Position numbers and translations under genes: made by a program
Assembly: GCF_019039035.1 (NCBI RefSeq)
Contig: NZ_JAHNZT010000025.1
Span: 1 to 64,000, forward strand
Direction: 5' to 3'
Source: Citreicoccus inhibens
GTDB taxonomy: Bacteria; Myxococcota; Myxococcia; Myxococcales; Myxococcaceae
Length of the DNA: 64,000 nucleotides
Shown here: piece after piece, positions 1 to 11,064 of the stretch
How positions within the stretch are numbered: the stretch's first letter is position 1
Layout: every line of letters begins with the position of its first letter
Notes under the pieces: generated by a model
The model's database searches: none
Told to the model about the DNA's origin: nothing
What the model saw: the letters and a program-made list of their open reading frames with translations, nothing else

Positions 1-1373
1 TTCGCGGGAGGAGGCGTGGGCGCGGCGGGCTTGGCGGGTGGCGGCCGAGCGGCGCTCGCGGGCAGCGCGGCGGGGACCTGCACCTGCGCGGCCGGCGGCG
101 GCTTGGGCGCGGCGGCCTTGGCGTCGCGGGCCTCGTCGCGCAGGCGCTGCTCGAAGCGCGCCCACTCCGTCTTGTAGCTGTCGGGATCCGGGTGGCCGGA
201 CTCGCGGTGCTTCAGCGAGGGGGCCCAGCGCACGGTGTAGGACTCGCCCGCGTGGAAGACCGGCGGCGGCGGCAGGCCGTAGGTGACCGGGTCGAAGAAG
301 GACTCCTCCAGGTCGCCGAAGCCGTACGCCCGCGCCTTGGCGACGAAGTTGGGGATGATGCCGGTGGGCGCGTGGTACCCGAGGATGTGGCCTTCCTCGT
401 CCTTGGTCACGGGCGTGAAGACGAAGATGTCCTGGGTGCGGTAGTCGCCCTTCTCGTTGAGGGGCAGCACCTCCGACAGGGCGCTCGTCTTGCGGCTACC
501 GTCATGGTAGCGCTCGCAGCAGATGATGAAGTTGATGGCGCTGGCCACCTGGGCGCGCACGGCGACCATGGGCAGCTCCACGCCGGACATGAGGCACAGC
601 GACTCGATGCGGCGCAGCGTGTCCGTGGGCGTGTTGGCGTGCGTGGTGGCCAGCGAGCCGCCGTGGCCCGTGTTCATGGCCTGCATGAGGTGGAAGGCCT
701 CGCCGCCACGCACCTCGCCGACCACGATGCGGTCCGGGCGCAGACGCAGCGCCGAGTGGAGCAGGTCACCCATGTCCACCTGACCCTTGCCGAACTTGTC
801 GGCGGGCCGGGACTCGAAGGGGACGACGTGGGTCTGGTTGAGCTGGAGCTCGGCGGAGTCCTCGATGGTGAGGATGCGCTCCTCGTCGGGGATGAGCGAC
901 GAGACGATGTTGAGCAGCGTCGTCTTGCCGGAGCCCGTGCCGCCCGCCACCAGCATGTTCAGCTTGGTGGCGATGCCCGCCTCGATGAGGCGCGCCATGG
1001 GCTTGGTGAGCGACCTGAAGCGCAGCAGCGCGTCAATGGTCAGCTTCTCCTTGAAGAACTTGCGGATGGAGATGGTGGTGCCCTTGCGCGCGATGGGCGC
1101 AATCACCACGTGGATGCGGCTTCCATCCGGGAGGCGCGCATCCAGACGAGGACGCTCCTCGTTGAGCATGCGGCCCACGAACTGGGCCATGTTGCGCGCG
1201 GCGCCCAGCAGGCCTTCCTCCGTGAAGGTCGCCTCGGTGCGCGTGAGCTGGCCCCGGCGTTCAATCCACACATCGGTGGGGCCGTTGATCATGATCTCCG
1301 ACACCGACTCGTCGTCCAGGTATGGGAGGACGGGCTTGAGGAAGGCGCGGAGTGACTCGTTGTACATCGACAT
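1..1373 (-). CDS. CpaF-family secretion/pilus ATPase (3' end outside window)
   Basis: Hexameric cytoplasmic ATPase of the type II/IV secretion superfamily, CpaF/TadA branch, which powers Tad-type pilus assembly or related export. The 457 visible residues contain a Walker A motif GGTGSGKTT (about residues 144-152), the Asp-box region around ILTIEDSAELQL, a Walker B-like RPDRIVVGEVRGGE (about 212-225) and the His-box stretch TGHGGSLATTHANTP (about 236-250). The C-terminus becomes an Ala/Pro-rich low-complexity tail that continues past position 1. The start was taken as the ATG at 1373; a second in-frame ATG lies two codons downstream. It is divergent from the glycosylase gene. No other Tad genes are visible, so the specific machine it serves is unknown. 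Confidence 0.9.
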   Translation of the reverse strand, partial: MSMYNESLRAFLKPVLPYLDDESVSEIMINGPTDVWIERRGQLTRTEATFTEEGLLGAARNMAQFVGRMLNEERPRLDARLPDGSRIHVVIAPIARKGTTISIRKFFKEKLTIDALLRFRSLTKPMARLIEAGIATKLNMLVAGGTGSGKTTLLNIVSSLIPDEERILTIEDSAELQLNQTHVVPFESRPADKFGKGQVDMGDLLHSALRLRPDRIVVGEVRGGEAFHLMQAMNTGHGGSLATTHANTPTDTLRRIESLCLMSGVELPMVAVRAQVASAINFIICCERYHDGSRKTSALSEVLPLNEKGDYRTQDIFVFTPVTKDEEGHILGYHAPTGIIPNFVAKARAYGFGDLEESFFDPVTYGLPPPPVFHAGESYTVRWAPSLKHRESGHPDPDSYKTEWARFEQRLRDEARDAKAAAPKPPPAAQVQVPAALPASAARPPPAKPAAPTPPPA

Positions 1374-1518
1374 GGCGGCGGCAGGTTAGCGCGCCCCGCT
1401 CCCCGAGCCCAAATGTCCGCCGCGGCCACCAGGAGAACCCCCGGGGAAATCGCGCGCGAAAAGAAGCGAGCGGGCAGGTGGGACGGATGCTTCAATGCCC
1501 GCCCCCCTGGAGGAACCC

Positions 1519-2196
1519 ATGCTGGCGGACCAGCTGCCCGATGAGTGGAAACAGCTCCTGAGCGAGGCGTTGGCCTCGCCGTCCTTCGCGAAGCTGGAGC
1601 GCTTCGTGGCCGAGGAGCGCGAGCGCTTCACCGTGTTCCCGCCCGAGGACGAGCTGTTCTCCGCCTTCCGGCTCACGCCGCCGGACGCGGTGCGCGTGCT
1701 GCTGCTGGGGCAGGACCCGTATCACGGCCCGGGACAGGCCAACGGGCTGGCGTTCTCGGTGCATCCGGGCGTCGCGGTGCCGCCCTCGCTCGTGAACATC
1801 TTCAAGGAACTCCACAGCGACGAGGGCGCGCCCAGGCCGCGCGATGGCTCGCTCGTGCCGTGGGCCCAGCAAGGCGTGCTGCTGCTCAACGCCGTGTTGA
1901 CGGTGCGCCAGGCCGAGCCCAACAGCCACGCGGGCCATGGCTGGGAGGACTTCACGGACGCCGTCATCCGCGCGGTGAGCCGTGGGCCGAAGCCCGTGGT
2001 CTTCCTCCTGTGGGGCAAATACGCCCAGAAGAAGGAGCCCCTCATCGACGCGAGCCGGCACGTCATCATCAAGGGGACGCACCCTTCGCCGCTGTCCGCC
2101 AAGAGCGGCTTCTTCGGCAGCCGCCCGTTCAGCACCGTCAACGCAGAATTGGAGAAGCGGGGCCGCGAGCCCATCGACTGGACGCTGCCCTCCTGA
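1519..2196 (+). CDS. ung: Uracil-DNA glycosylase, family 1
   Basis: Removes uracil from DNA as the first step of base excision repair in the cytoplasm. The 225-residue product has the family-1 water-activating motif GQDPYHG (catalytic Asp66) and the leucine-loop motif HPSPLSA (catalytic His188), with the usual length for bacterial Ung. An earlier in-frame ATG at 1495 exists, but a GGAGGA at 1509-1514 sits four bases before the ATG at 1519, which decides the start. It stands alone, divergent from the CpaF-type gene and followed by a 56-bp gap before the TPM-domain gene. Confidence 0.96.
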   Translation: MLADQLPDEWKQLLSEALASPSFAKLERFVAEERERFTVFPPEDELFSAFRLTPPDAVRVLLLGQDPYHGPGQANGLAFSVHPGVAVPPSLVNIFKELHSDEGAPRPRDGSLVPWAQQGVLLLNAVLTVRQAEPNSHAGHGWEDFTDAVIRAVSRGPKPVVFLLWGKYAQKKEPLIDASRHVIIKGTHPSPLSAKSGFFGSRPFSTVNAELEKRGREPIDWTLPS

Positions 2197-2252
2197 GGGC
2201 CGAGCGGGCGGCGGGTGTTCTGGCGCGCCCATGCCGGTTACGCTGTCACGCC

Positions 2253-2897
2253 ATGTCCTTGTCCCGCCGGAGCCCGCCCCTCTTCGAGGAGTCCACCCGC
2301 AAGCGCGCCGCCGAGGTGGTCGCGGCCATCGAGTCCCGGACCTCGGCGGAGGTGGTCATCGCCGTGCGCGCCGCCTCGGGCCACTACCGTCACGCGGATT
2401 ACGTGGCCGGCGCGGCGCTCGCTTTCGTCGCGCTGCTTGGCCTCCTATACGTCCCCCAGGAACTCGCGTTGGAGCTGTTCCCCCTGGGCGTGGTGCTGGC
2501 CTTCGCCCTGGGCGCGGTGGGGTGCGCGAGCCTGCCAGCGCTGAGGAGGAAGCTCGTGTCCCGGACGCTGCAAGAGACCTCGGTGCGCACGGCCGCGAAC
2601 GCGGCCTTCGTTGAGCTGGGCGTGTCGCGCACCTCGCGGCGCACCGGCATCCTCGTGTTCGTGTCGCACTTCGAGCGGCGCGTGGAGGTGGTGGCGGACA
2701 TCGGCGTGGATGCGCAGGCGCTGGGGCCCGAGTGGCGCTCGGTGCTGGACGCGTTGAGCACCGCGGTGGCCACCTCGGCCGCGCCCGAGCCCTTCTTCGA
2801 GGCGCTGCGTCGCTTCGAGCACCCGCTCGCTCGCGTCCTGCCTCGGCTGGAGGATGATGTGAACGAGCTGCCCGACATGCCCGAGGCCGTGGCGTGA
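2253..2897 (+). CDS. TPM-domain membrane protein (TLP18.3/Psb32/MOLO-1 family)
   Basis: The 214-residue protein begins with a segment typical of TPM-domain proteins (residues 10-50, containing SAEVVIAV), followed by two hydrophobic helices (about 50-95) and then the rest of the TPM-like fold, including GILVFVSHFERRVEVV (about 130-146). Its last codons overlap the next gene by four bases, so the two are translationally coupled. TPM proteins are often encoded beside Tim44-like or LemA-type membrane proteins, and that is the arrangement here. The biochemical function in bacteria is unsettled; some members are reported as phosphatases, but no activity is claimed here. The start ATG at 2253 is preceded only by weak ribosome-binding sequence. 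Confidence 0.8.
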   Translation: MSLSRRSPPLFEESTRKRAAEVVAAIESRTSAEVVIAVRAASGHYRHADYVAGAALAFVALLGLLYVPQELALELFPLGVVLAFALGAVGCASLPALRRKLVSRTLQETSVRTAANAAFVELGVSRTSRRTGILVFVSHFERRVEVVADIGVDAQALGPEWRSVLDALSTAVATSAAPEPFFEALRRFEHPLARVLPRLEDDVNELPDMPEAVA

Positions 2898-4477
2898 GGG
2901 CGCCGCGTCGCTCGCTGCGGTGGATGGCGCTGCTCGCGCCCTTGCTCCTGTGCGGCGTTCTGAGCGTGCCCGACGCCGAGGCCCGTCCGGGCGGCGGTCA
3001 CTCGTTCAGTGGCTCGAGCAGCCGGGGTTCCTCGGGCAGCCGAGGCTCGTCCGGTGGGCGGAGCTGGGGCTCGTCGTCCTCCAGCACGCGCATCAGCGTG
3101 GGCGGAGTGTCCGTGGGGACCCACTCGAACAACGGGGATTGGACCTTCCTGCTGTTCGTGTTCGTGTTCTTCATCGCCATCGTGCTCGTGAAGGCGACGC
3201 GAAAGGAGCCGGTGTCCTGGGCCTCGTCGGAGACGCCGGACTATCAGCCGCCGCCGCGCCCGCTGGGCTCGCTGCGCAACAAGCTGGCGAAGCTCCGCAC
3301 GGTGGGGGCGCGCAATTCGGACGGGCACATGGAGCCGTTCGACCCGGACTTCTCCGTCATCCTGTTCGAGGACTTCCTCTCCGCGCTGTATGCGCGCGTC
3401 CACACGGCGCGGGGCGAGGGCCGGCTGGACAACATGTCGGCCTACCTGTCCGAGGCCGCGATGGAGCACTTCTCGCGGATGGGCGAGGTGATGCAGGTGA
3501 AGGCCGTGGTGGTGGGCGCGCTCCACTACCTCTCCGTGTCGGACATCCGCCCGGAGAGCCAGGTCGTCATCGTGAAGGTCCGCTTCGAGGCGAACTACAC
3601 CGAGGTGAACGACGGCGAGCGCGACCAGAGCTGGTACGTGGCCGAGGAGTGGGCGCTGGAGCGAGCCACGTCGGCCCGCTCGCGTCCGCCCGAGGAGGCC
3701 CGTGTCTTCAAGTGCCCCAACTGCGGCGCCGCGCTGGATGCGATGCAGGGCTACACCTGTTCGTACTGCGAGCAGATCGTGAACACGGGCGAGTTCGACT
3801 GGGTCATCACCCAGGTACGAGAGGTGGCGCGCGAGGCGCGAGGCCCGCAGCTCACTGGCACGACGGAGGAGGAGGGCACGCAGCTTCGGACCGTGGTGGA
3901 TCCGAGCGCGCGCGAGGGGCTGCGGGAAATCATGGCCGATGATGGAGACCTCTCGCTCACGAGCCTCCGTCAGCGTGTGCAGTTCATCTTCGATGAAATC
4001 CAGATCGCCTGGTCCGAACTGATATGGGAGCGCTCGCGCCCGTGCGTGAGCGACAACCTCTTCCAGACGCAGCTCTACTGGATGAACGCGTACCGCGCGG
4101 CGGGCCTGCGCAACATCTCCGAGAACGCGCGCATCACCCGCACGGAGTTGGTCCGCGTGACGAGCGACCGCTACTACCACGCGGTCACCTTCCGCGTGTT
4201 CGCCACCGGCCTCGACTACACCGTGCGCGAGGCGAACCGGCAGCAGGTGGTGGGCGGCAGCCGCATGCGCGAGCGCGTGTACAGCGAGTACTGGACCCTC
4301 ATCCGCGGCGTCGGCGTGAAGGGCGTGCCCGCGGATGCGCGGTACTGCCCGTCCTGCGGCGCGCCCCTGTCCATCAACATGGCGGGCCACTGCACGCACT
4401 GCCAGGCGCGCGTGTCCTCCGGCGAGTTCGACTGGGTGCTCAGCCGCATCGAGCAGGACGAGGTCTACCAAGGATGA
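2894..4477 (+). CDS. Tim44-like domain membrane protein with two zinc ribbons
   Basis: A 527-residue secreted or membrane protein. An N-terminal signal peptide (residues 10-30) is followed by a Ser/Gly-rich stretch (about 35-68), a transmembrane helix (about 85-100) and two Tim44-like alpha/beta domains. Each Tim44-like domain is paired with a four-cysteine ribbon: CPNCG...CSYC near residue 275 and CPSCG...CTHC near 490. The phrase SGEFDWV or TGEFDWV follows both ribbons, which suggests the halves arose by internal duplication. It starts with GTG overlapping the stop of the TPM gene, so they form an operon. A role in membrane-protein or cell-envelope homeostasis is inferred from the family only. 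Confidence 0.8.
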   Translation: MRAPRRSLRWMALLAPLLLCGVLSVPDAEARPGGGHSFSGSSSRGSSGSRGSSGGRSWGSSSSSTRISVGGVSVGTHSNNGDWTFLLFVFVFFIAIVLVKATRKEPVSWASSETPDYQPPPRPLGSLRNKLAKLRTVGARNSDGHMEPFDPDFSVILFEDFLSALYARVHTARGEGRLDNMSAYLSEAAMEHFSRMGEVMQVKAVVVGALHYLSVSDIRPESQVVIVKVRFEANYTEVNDGERDQSWYVAEEWALERATSARSRPPEEARVFKCPNCGAALDAMQGYTCSYCEQIVNTGEFDWVITQVREVAREARGPQLTGTTEEEGTQLRTVVDPSAREGLREIMADDGDLSLTSLRQRVQFIFDEIQIAWSELIWERSRPCVSDNLFQTQLYWMNAYRAAGLRNISENARITRTELVRVTSDRYYHAVTFRVFATGLDYTVREANRQQVVGGSRMRERVYSEYWTLIRGVGVKGVPADARYCPSCGAPLSINMAGHCTHCQARVSSGEFDWVLSRIEQDEVYQG

Positions 4478-4546
4478 AGCCCGCCTGATTGGAAGGCGAG
4501 CGGGCGTGGGGCACGGGGCGCGCGGCCTGATACGGTGCCGCGCGCC

Positions 4547-5350
4547 ATGACCGCCGCCTTCCTCGCCGCCACCCTCGTCGAGCCCCTCAACCCGGGGCAC
4601 TACCTCGCGCGCTACACGACCCCTTGGTACCAGGGGAAGGGCGCCTACGGAGGCGTGGTGGCGGGGCAGGTGCTCCGCGCGATGGAGCACCACGTGGCGG
4701 ACGCGGGCCGGCCGGTGCGCTCGTTCACCGCGCACTTCTGCTCGCCCGCGGTGGAGGGGCCCGCGGAGATTCACACCCGGCTGGAGCGCGCGGGGAAGCT
4801 CGTCACGCACGCCACCGCGCGGGCGGAGAACGCGGCCGGCGTGGTGTGCGTGGCCACCGCGACCTTCGGCGGCACGCGCTCGGGCGCGGTCACCTACGAC
4901 GAGTGGGTCATGCCCCAGGTACCTCCGCCCTCGGAGGTGGGGATGGTGCCGGACGACGCGCCCATGCCGGACTTCTGTCGCTTCTTCGAGTACCGCTACT
5001 GCGTGGGCGCGGCCCCGTACTCGGGCGCGGACACGGCGGAGGTGGGCGGCTGGCTGCGGCCTCGCGAGCCGCTGACGCTGGACGCCGCGCTGCTCGTGGG
5101 GCTCATGGACGCGTATCCGCCGTCCGTGCTGTCGCGCGTGGAGGGCTTCCGTCCCGCCGCGTCCGTGGACTTCACCGTCCACTTCTTCCATTCCCTGCCG
5201 CGCGAGGGCCTGCGGCCGGACATGCACTACCTGCGCGTGGGGCGCTCGCGGCAGGCCTCCGAGGGCTACTCGGAGGAGTTCCAGCAGCTCTGGACCGAGG
5301 ACGGCCTGCTGCTGGCCCAGTGCCGCCAGCTGGTGGCGGTGCTCGGCTGA
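4547..5350 (+). CDS. Acyl-CoA thioesterase-like double hotdog protein
   Basis: A 267-residue protein of the TesB/4HBT_3 type, with an N-terminal hotdog half (about 1-120, including the GKGAYGGVVAGQVLRAM helix region) and a C-terminal half (about 140-265) ending in SEEFQQLWTEDGLLLAQCRQL. That last phrase is typical of acyl-CoA thioesterase II-like proteins, where the conserved Gln/Asp near the C-terminus assists hydrolysis of the thioester. It probably hydrolyses acyl-CoA in the cytoplasm; the chain length is not predictable. The ATG at 4547 was preferred over a GTG four codons upstream. It ends almost exactly against the convergent response-regulator gene. Confidence 0.85.
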   Translation: MTAAFLAATLVEPLNPGHYLARYTTPWYQGKGAYGGVVAGQVLRAMEHHVADAGRPVRSFTAHFCSPAVEGPAEIHTRLERAGKLVTHATARAENAAGVVCVATATFGGTRSGAVTYDEWVMPQVPPPSEVGMVPDDAPMPDFCRFFEYRYCVGAAPYSGADTAEVGGWLRPREPLTLDAALLVGLMDAYPPSVLSRVEGFRPAASVDFTVHFFHSLPREGLRPDMHYLRVGRSRQASEGYSEEFQQLWTEDGLLLAQCRQLVAVLG

Positions 5351-5351
5351 G

Positions 5352-5720
5352 TCACGCCGCCGCGGAGTTGAGTTGCTTTTGCAACAGCCGCGTCAACTCC
5401 GCGGGGTCGATGGGCTTGGGCAAGAGCTCCGCGTTGTAGCGGATGGCCACGGACAACAGGTCATCCAGCGCCTCGTGTCCGGTGAGGAAGATGAAGGGCG
5501 CGCGGCAGTCCTTCAACTCGCGCATGGCGATGAGCACGTCGGTGCCCGTCATCCTCGGCATGTTGTAGTCGCAGAGGATGGCGGACACGCTGGCCACGTC
5601 CAGGTCGAAGGCCTCCTCGGGCGTCTGGACCGTGAGGACCTGGTAGCCCGCCTTGCGCAGCAGGTCCCCCACGGTCACGAGGACGAAGACGTCGTCGTCG
5701 ATGATCAACACCGTCTTCAT
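5352..5720 (-). CDS. Single-domain response regulator (CheY-like receiver)
   Basis: A 122-residue stand-alone receiver. The acidic pocket is at residues 8-10 (DDD), the likely phosphoacceptor is Asp51 in the segment AILCDYNMPRMTG, the conserved Thr is in FLTGHE (about 80), and the conserved Lys is in LPKPID (Lys102). There is no output domain, so it must act by protein-protein contact or as a phosphorelay intermediate. It lies 43 bp downstream of the M24 peptidase gene on the same strand and could be co-transcribed with it. No histidine kinase is adjacent, which is common for orphan receivers in myxobacteria. Confidence 0.93.
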   Translation of the reverse strand: MKTVLIIDDDVFVLVTVGDLLRKAGYQVLTVQTPEEAFDLDVASVSAILCDYNMPRMTGTDVLIAMRELKDCRAPFIFLTGHEALDDLLSVAIRYNAELLPKPIDPAELTRLLQKQLNSAAA

Positions 5721-5763
5721 CCGCGTCCCCTCCGGCCGGCTGCGCGTGGGCGCGCGCATCCTA

Positions 5764-7104
5764 TCAGGGCTGGTGGGGGGCGTCCGGCGAGGGGATGAGG
5801 ATGAGGTCCTCCTGGGGCGGGTTGAGGTACTCGGCGCCGGTGTCGGTGACGACCGCCATCTCCTCCACGGAGAGGATGCGCAGCTGATCTGGCTCGCCCA
5901 CCTTCCACGCGAAGAAGCCGTCGAAGGCGAAGACCTGTCCGGGGCGCAGCACGCGCAGCGCCGAGCCCGTGGGCGGCTTGCCCGAGGCCGCGCCGGACAG
6001 CGCCGGCCCCGCGTCATGCGCCCAGTAGCCCACCGGGTGCCCCGTGCCCCACATGACGCCCTCGGAGCCGGCCTCGCGCATCCAGTCGCGCTGGGCCTTG
6101 TCCACGTCGTAGCCGCGCGCGCCGGGCCTCATGGCGGCCAGCGCCACGCGGCTGCCTTTCTTGGACTTCTCCCACCTGGCCAGCGCCTCCTTCGAGGGCT
6201 GGGTCTCGCCCGGGGCCAGGACATAGGCGAAGCGCTGGATGTCCGTGCCCCACGCGCCGCCCACGCGGATGCCGAAGTCCGTCTGGATGAAGTCCCCGGG
6301 CTGGATGACGCGGTCGGTGGCGTTGGAGTGTCCGCGCGTGGGGCCGCTGTTGACGTTGGGGTTCTGGTCCGGCGCCCAGGCGTCACCCACGCCCAGCTCC
6401 GCCATGCGCTGGCGCAGGAAGCGCGCCACGTCCGAGTCGCGCGTCTTGCCCGGCACCACCGCGCGGTACGCCTCTTCCTCCAGCTTCGCGGTGAGGGCGG
6501 CGGCGCGGCGCAGGATGTCCACCTCCTCGGGCAGCTTCACCGCCATCCACTCGCTCACCAGGTCCTCGGAGGACACCAGCCGCTTGCGCAGCGCGGGCGG
6601 CAGCGCCTTCTCCAGCGCCGCCCGCTGCGTGGCGGACAGGCCATCCGCTACCGTGACGGACTCGGACGCGTTGATGGCCACGCGCGCGGACTTCGCCTGG
6701 GCCAATTGCTCGGCCACCTTCGTGTACACGCTCGCGCCGCGCTCGAACGCGATGACCTCGTCGAGCAGGTTCATGTCTCGGAGCGCGACGGCCTCGCCCG
6801 CGGGGGACAGCCCCACGGAGCGCACGCGGTCACCCTCGCGGAAGAAGAGGAACGCGGCGGTGCCTCCCGCGTTCTCGCAGCCCACGTGCGCGGCCAACGG
6901 GTCGTTGTCGTTCTCGCGGCAGATGACCACCCAGGCATCCACCTTTGCCTGCGCCATGGCCGAGGGCAGCAGCTTCTGGATGCGCTCCTTGCGGATGCGT
7001 GGCCAGGCCCCTTCCGCGGCGGGCACCGCGGGCGAGGCCGCCTGGGCCATGGGGGCGGTGAGGAGCAGGAGGGACGGGAGGAGGGCGGACCGTGCACGCG
7101 TCAT
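5764..7104 (-). CDS. Secreted M24-family metallopeptidase (Xaa-Pro aminopeptidase-like)
   Basis: A 446-residue protein with a signal peptide (about residues 1-22, ending AQA) followed by a creatinase-N-like region and a pita-bread M24 domain. Metal-ligand candidates are Asp276 (QTDFGIR), Asp288 (WGTDIQR), His355 (GTGHPVGYW) and Glu414 (SVEEMAV). The position usually occupied by the other metal-binding Glu in M24 enzymes reads VFAFDGF here, with Asp395. Prolidase-like dipeptide cleavage outside the cytoplasm is the likely role. The ATG at 7104 gives a clean signal peptide; longer in-frame starts would bury it. Confidence 0.88.
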   Translation of the reverse strand: MTRARSALLPSLLLLTAPMAQAASPAVPAAEGAWPRIRKERIQKLLPSAMAQAKVDAWVVICRENDNDPLAAHVGCENAGGTAAFLFFREGDRVRSVGLSPAGEAVALRDMNLLDEVIAFERGASVYTKVAEQLAQAKSARVAINASESVTVADGLSATQRAALEKALPPALRKRLVSSEDLVSEWMAVKLPEEVDILRRAAALTAKLEEEAYRAVVPGKTRDSDVARFLRQRMAELGVGDAWAPDQNPNVNSGPTRGHSNATDRVIQPGDFIQTDFGIRVGGAWGTDIQRFAYVLAPGETQPSKEALARWEKSKKGSRVALAAMRPGARGYDVDKAQRDWMREAGSEGVMWGTGHPVGYWAHDAGPALSGAASGKPPTGSALRVLRPGQVFAFDGFFAWKVGEPDQLRILSVEEMAVVTDTGAEYLNPPQEDLILIPSPDAPHQP

Positions 7105-7223
7105 GGATGGGGTCTTCCAGGTGAGGGGAGCCCGGCGATTCTTCCACGAAGGCCCGCGTGCTCGCGCGTGCGCCCCGGAGAGGGGGACAAGCGCTGAATG
7201 AGGGGCTCGCTTAGAGTACGGAC

Positions 7224-8000
7224 ATGGCCAAGAGTTCCCCCCGAAAGAAGTCCTCGGCGAAGGCGAAGCAGGCTCCCGTGAAGAAGAAGGCTCCCGCGAG
7301 GAACGGGGCCGGGACGCGGAAGGCGCCTGTGGCTCGGAAGGCAGCGGCACGAGAGAAGGCCCCTGCGGCTCGGAAGCTGCCCGCGCGCCGGAGCGAGTCG
7401 CCGGTGCTGGAGGCCGAGCCCGTGTTCGACGACGTGCGCGCCGAGCCTCGCGCGCTGCCCTCGGGCGGCGATCTCCCAGGGCGCGTGCTCCCATTCGAGA
7501 TCGACCCCAAGCGCGTGGAGGAGGGCCTCAAGAAGCTGCAAGGGGAGCTGGTCCACTGGGCCAACAAGGGCCGCTACACCAAGGTGCGCTTCAAGTTCCG
7601 GGGCAAGCAGCTGCTGCCCGACCTGCCCTTCGCCGCGGTGGTGGCCGCCGAGGGGCTGACCTTCTACTGGGGCGGAATCCTGCGCATGCTCATCGCCAAC
7701 GTGGTGGGTGGCAGTGTGTTCCAGGTGGAGCTGGTGAACGACGCGGACAAGCGCGTACAGGCTGGCCGGGAGGCCCTGCTGTCCGGCGACATGGACCAGG
7801 CGCTCGCCCTGTTCCGCGAGGCCCTGAACATGGACCGCGACAACGCCGGCGCGCACCTCAACATGGGCGTGGCGCTCAAGCTGAAAGGCGACCGGGATGG
7901 GGCCCTGGCGGCCTTCGAGAAGGCCCGTCAGCAGGACCCCGAGGGGCCCGCCGGACTCGAAGCGGAGCGGCTGGCCGCGCCCCTGCGAAACCCGGCTTGA
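7224..8000 (+). CDS. TPR protein with Lys/Ala/Pro-rich N-terminus
   Basis: A 258-residue protein. Residues 1-60 are very rich in Lys, Ala, Arg and Pro in histone-H1-like repeats (KAPA, KKAPAR), similar to the DNA-binding tails seen on several myxobacterial proteins. A globular middle (about 85-170) of unknown family follows, and then two TPR-like repeats (about 172-240, with ALFREALNMDRDNAGAHLNMG). Nucleic-acid binding through the basic tail combined with TPR protein contacts is a reasonable inference but is untested. It is followed by a clear intrinsic terminator, so it forms a single-gene transcription unit upstream of gyrA. Confidence 0.8.
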   Translation: MAKSSPRKKSSAKAKQAPVKKKAPARNGAGTRKAPVARKAAAREKAPAARKLPARRSESPVLEAEPVFDDVRAEPRALPSGGDLPGRVLPFEIDPKRVEEGLKKLQGELVHWANKGRYTKVRFKFRGKQLLPDLPFAAVVAAEGLTFYWGGILRMLIANVVGGSVFQVELVNDADKRVQAGREALLSGDMDQALALFREALNMDRDNAGAHLNMGVALKLKGDRDGALAAFEKARQQDPEGPAGLEAERLAAPLRNPA

Positions 8001-8022
8001 AACAGGCCGCTCAGGCGTTCAG

Positions 8023-8046
8023 AAAAGGGCCTCCCGGACCCTTTTT
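8023..8046 (+). terminator. Intrinsic terminator after the TPR gene
   Basis: AAAAGGGCC (8023-8031) pairs with GG(A)CCCTTTT around a TCCC loop, with one bulged A, and the hairpin runs directly into TTTTT at 8042-8046. It lies 22 bases after the TPR stop codon and isolates that gene from gyrA. Confidence 0.75.
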
Positions 8047-8102
8047 CGCGCCCCTCCGCCGAGCGGGCGGGCGCGCGGGTCATCACTGCCTTGTTTCCTC
8101 TG

Positions 8103-8131
8103 TTGACGTAGGGAAATCCGGGGGTTACGAA
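8103..8131 (+). promoter_or_regulatory. Probable sigma-70-type promoter of gyrA
   Basis: TTGACG (8103-8108), a 17-bp spacer and TACGAA (8126-8131) fit a housekeeping -35/-10 pair and lie between the terminator of the preceding gene and gyrA. The predicted start of transcription is near 8138. That is before the ATG at 8191 and only a few bases before the alternative GTG at 8143. Confidence 0.5.
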
Positions 8132-8190
8132 CGCTCACCCATGTGACGGCGCCCCGCGCTGCGGCCCCGTCCATCACCCTTCCAGAGCCC

Positions 8191-10980
<2,790 letters not shown>

Positions 10981-11010
10981 GCGCTCCGGCGGTGAGGTGA
11001 GCTGAGTCCA

Positions 11011-11050
11011 GAGGGCTCGGGAGGGAGCGGTGGCTCCCCCTCGGGCCCTC
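11011..11050. terminator. Long hairpin between convergent genes (bidirectional terminator)
   Basis: An 18-base arm (11011-11028) pairs with 11033-11050 around a GGTG loop. Two G-T wobbles and one mismatch interrupt it. It lies between the gyrA stop (10980) and the stop of the convergent gene (11065), so it can end transcripts from both sides. There is no long T-run. Confidence 0.55.
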
Positions 11051-11064
11051 TTCGCATGCGGGGA

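Noticed and set aside
2399-5227. Long minus-strand open frame of 942 codons
   Set aside because: It is antisense to the TPM, Tim44-like and thioesterase genes, is His/Arg/Ala-rich without motifs, and is a by-product of very high third-position G/C. Similar antisense frames across the window were treated the same way.
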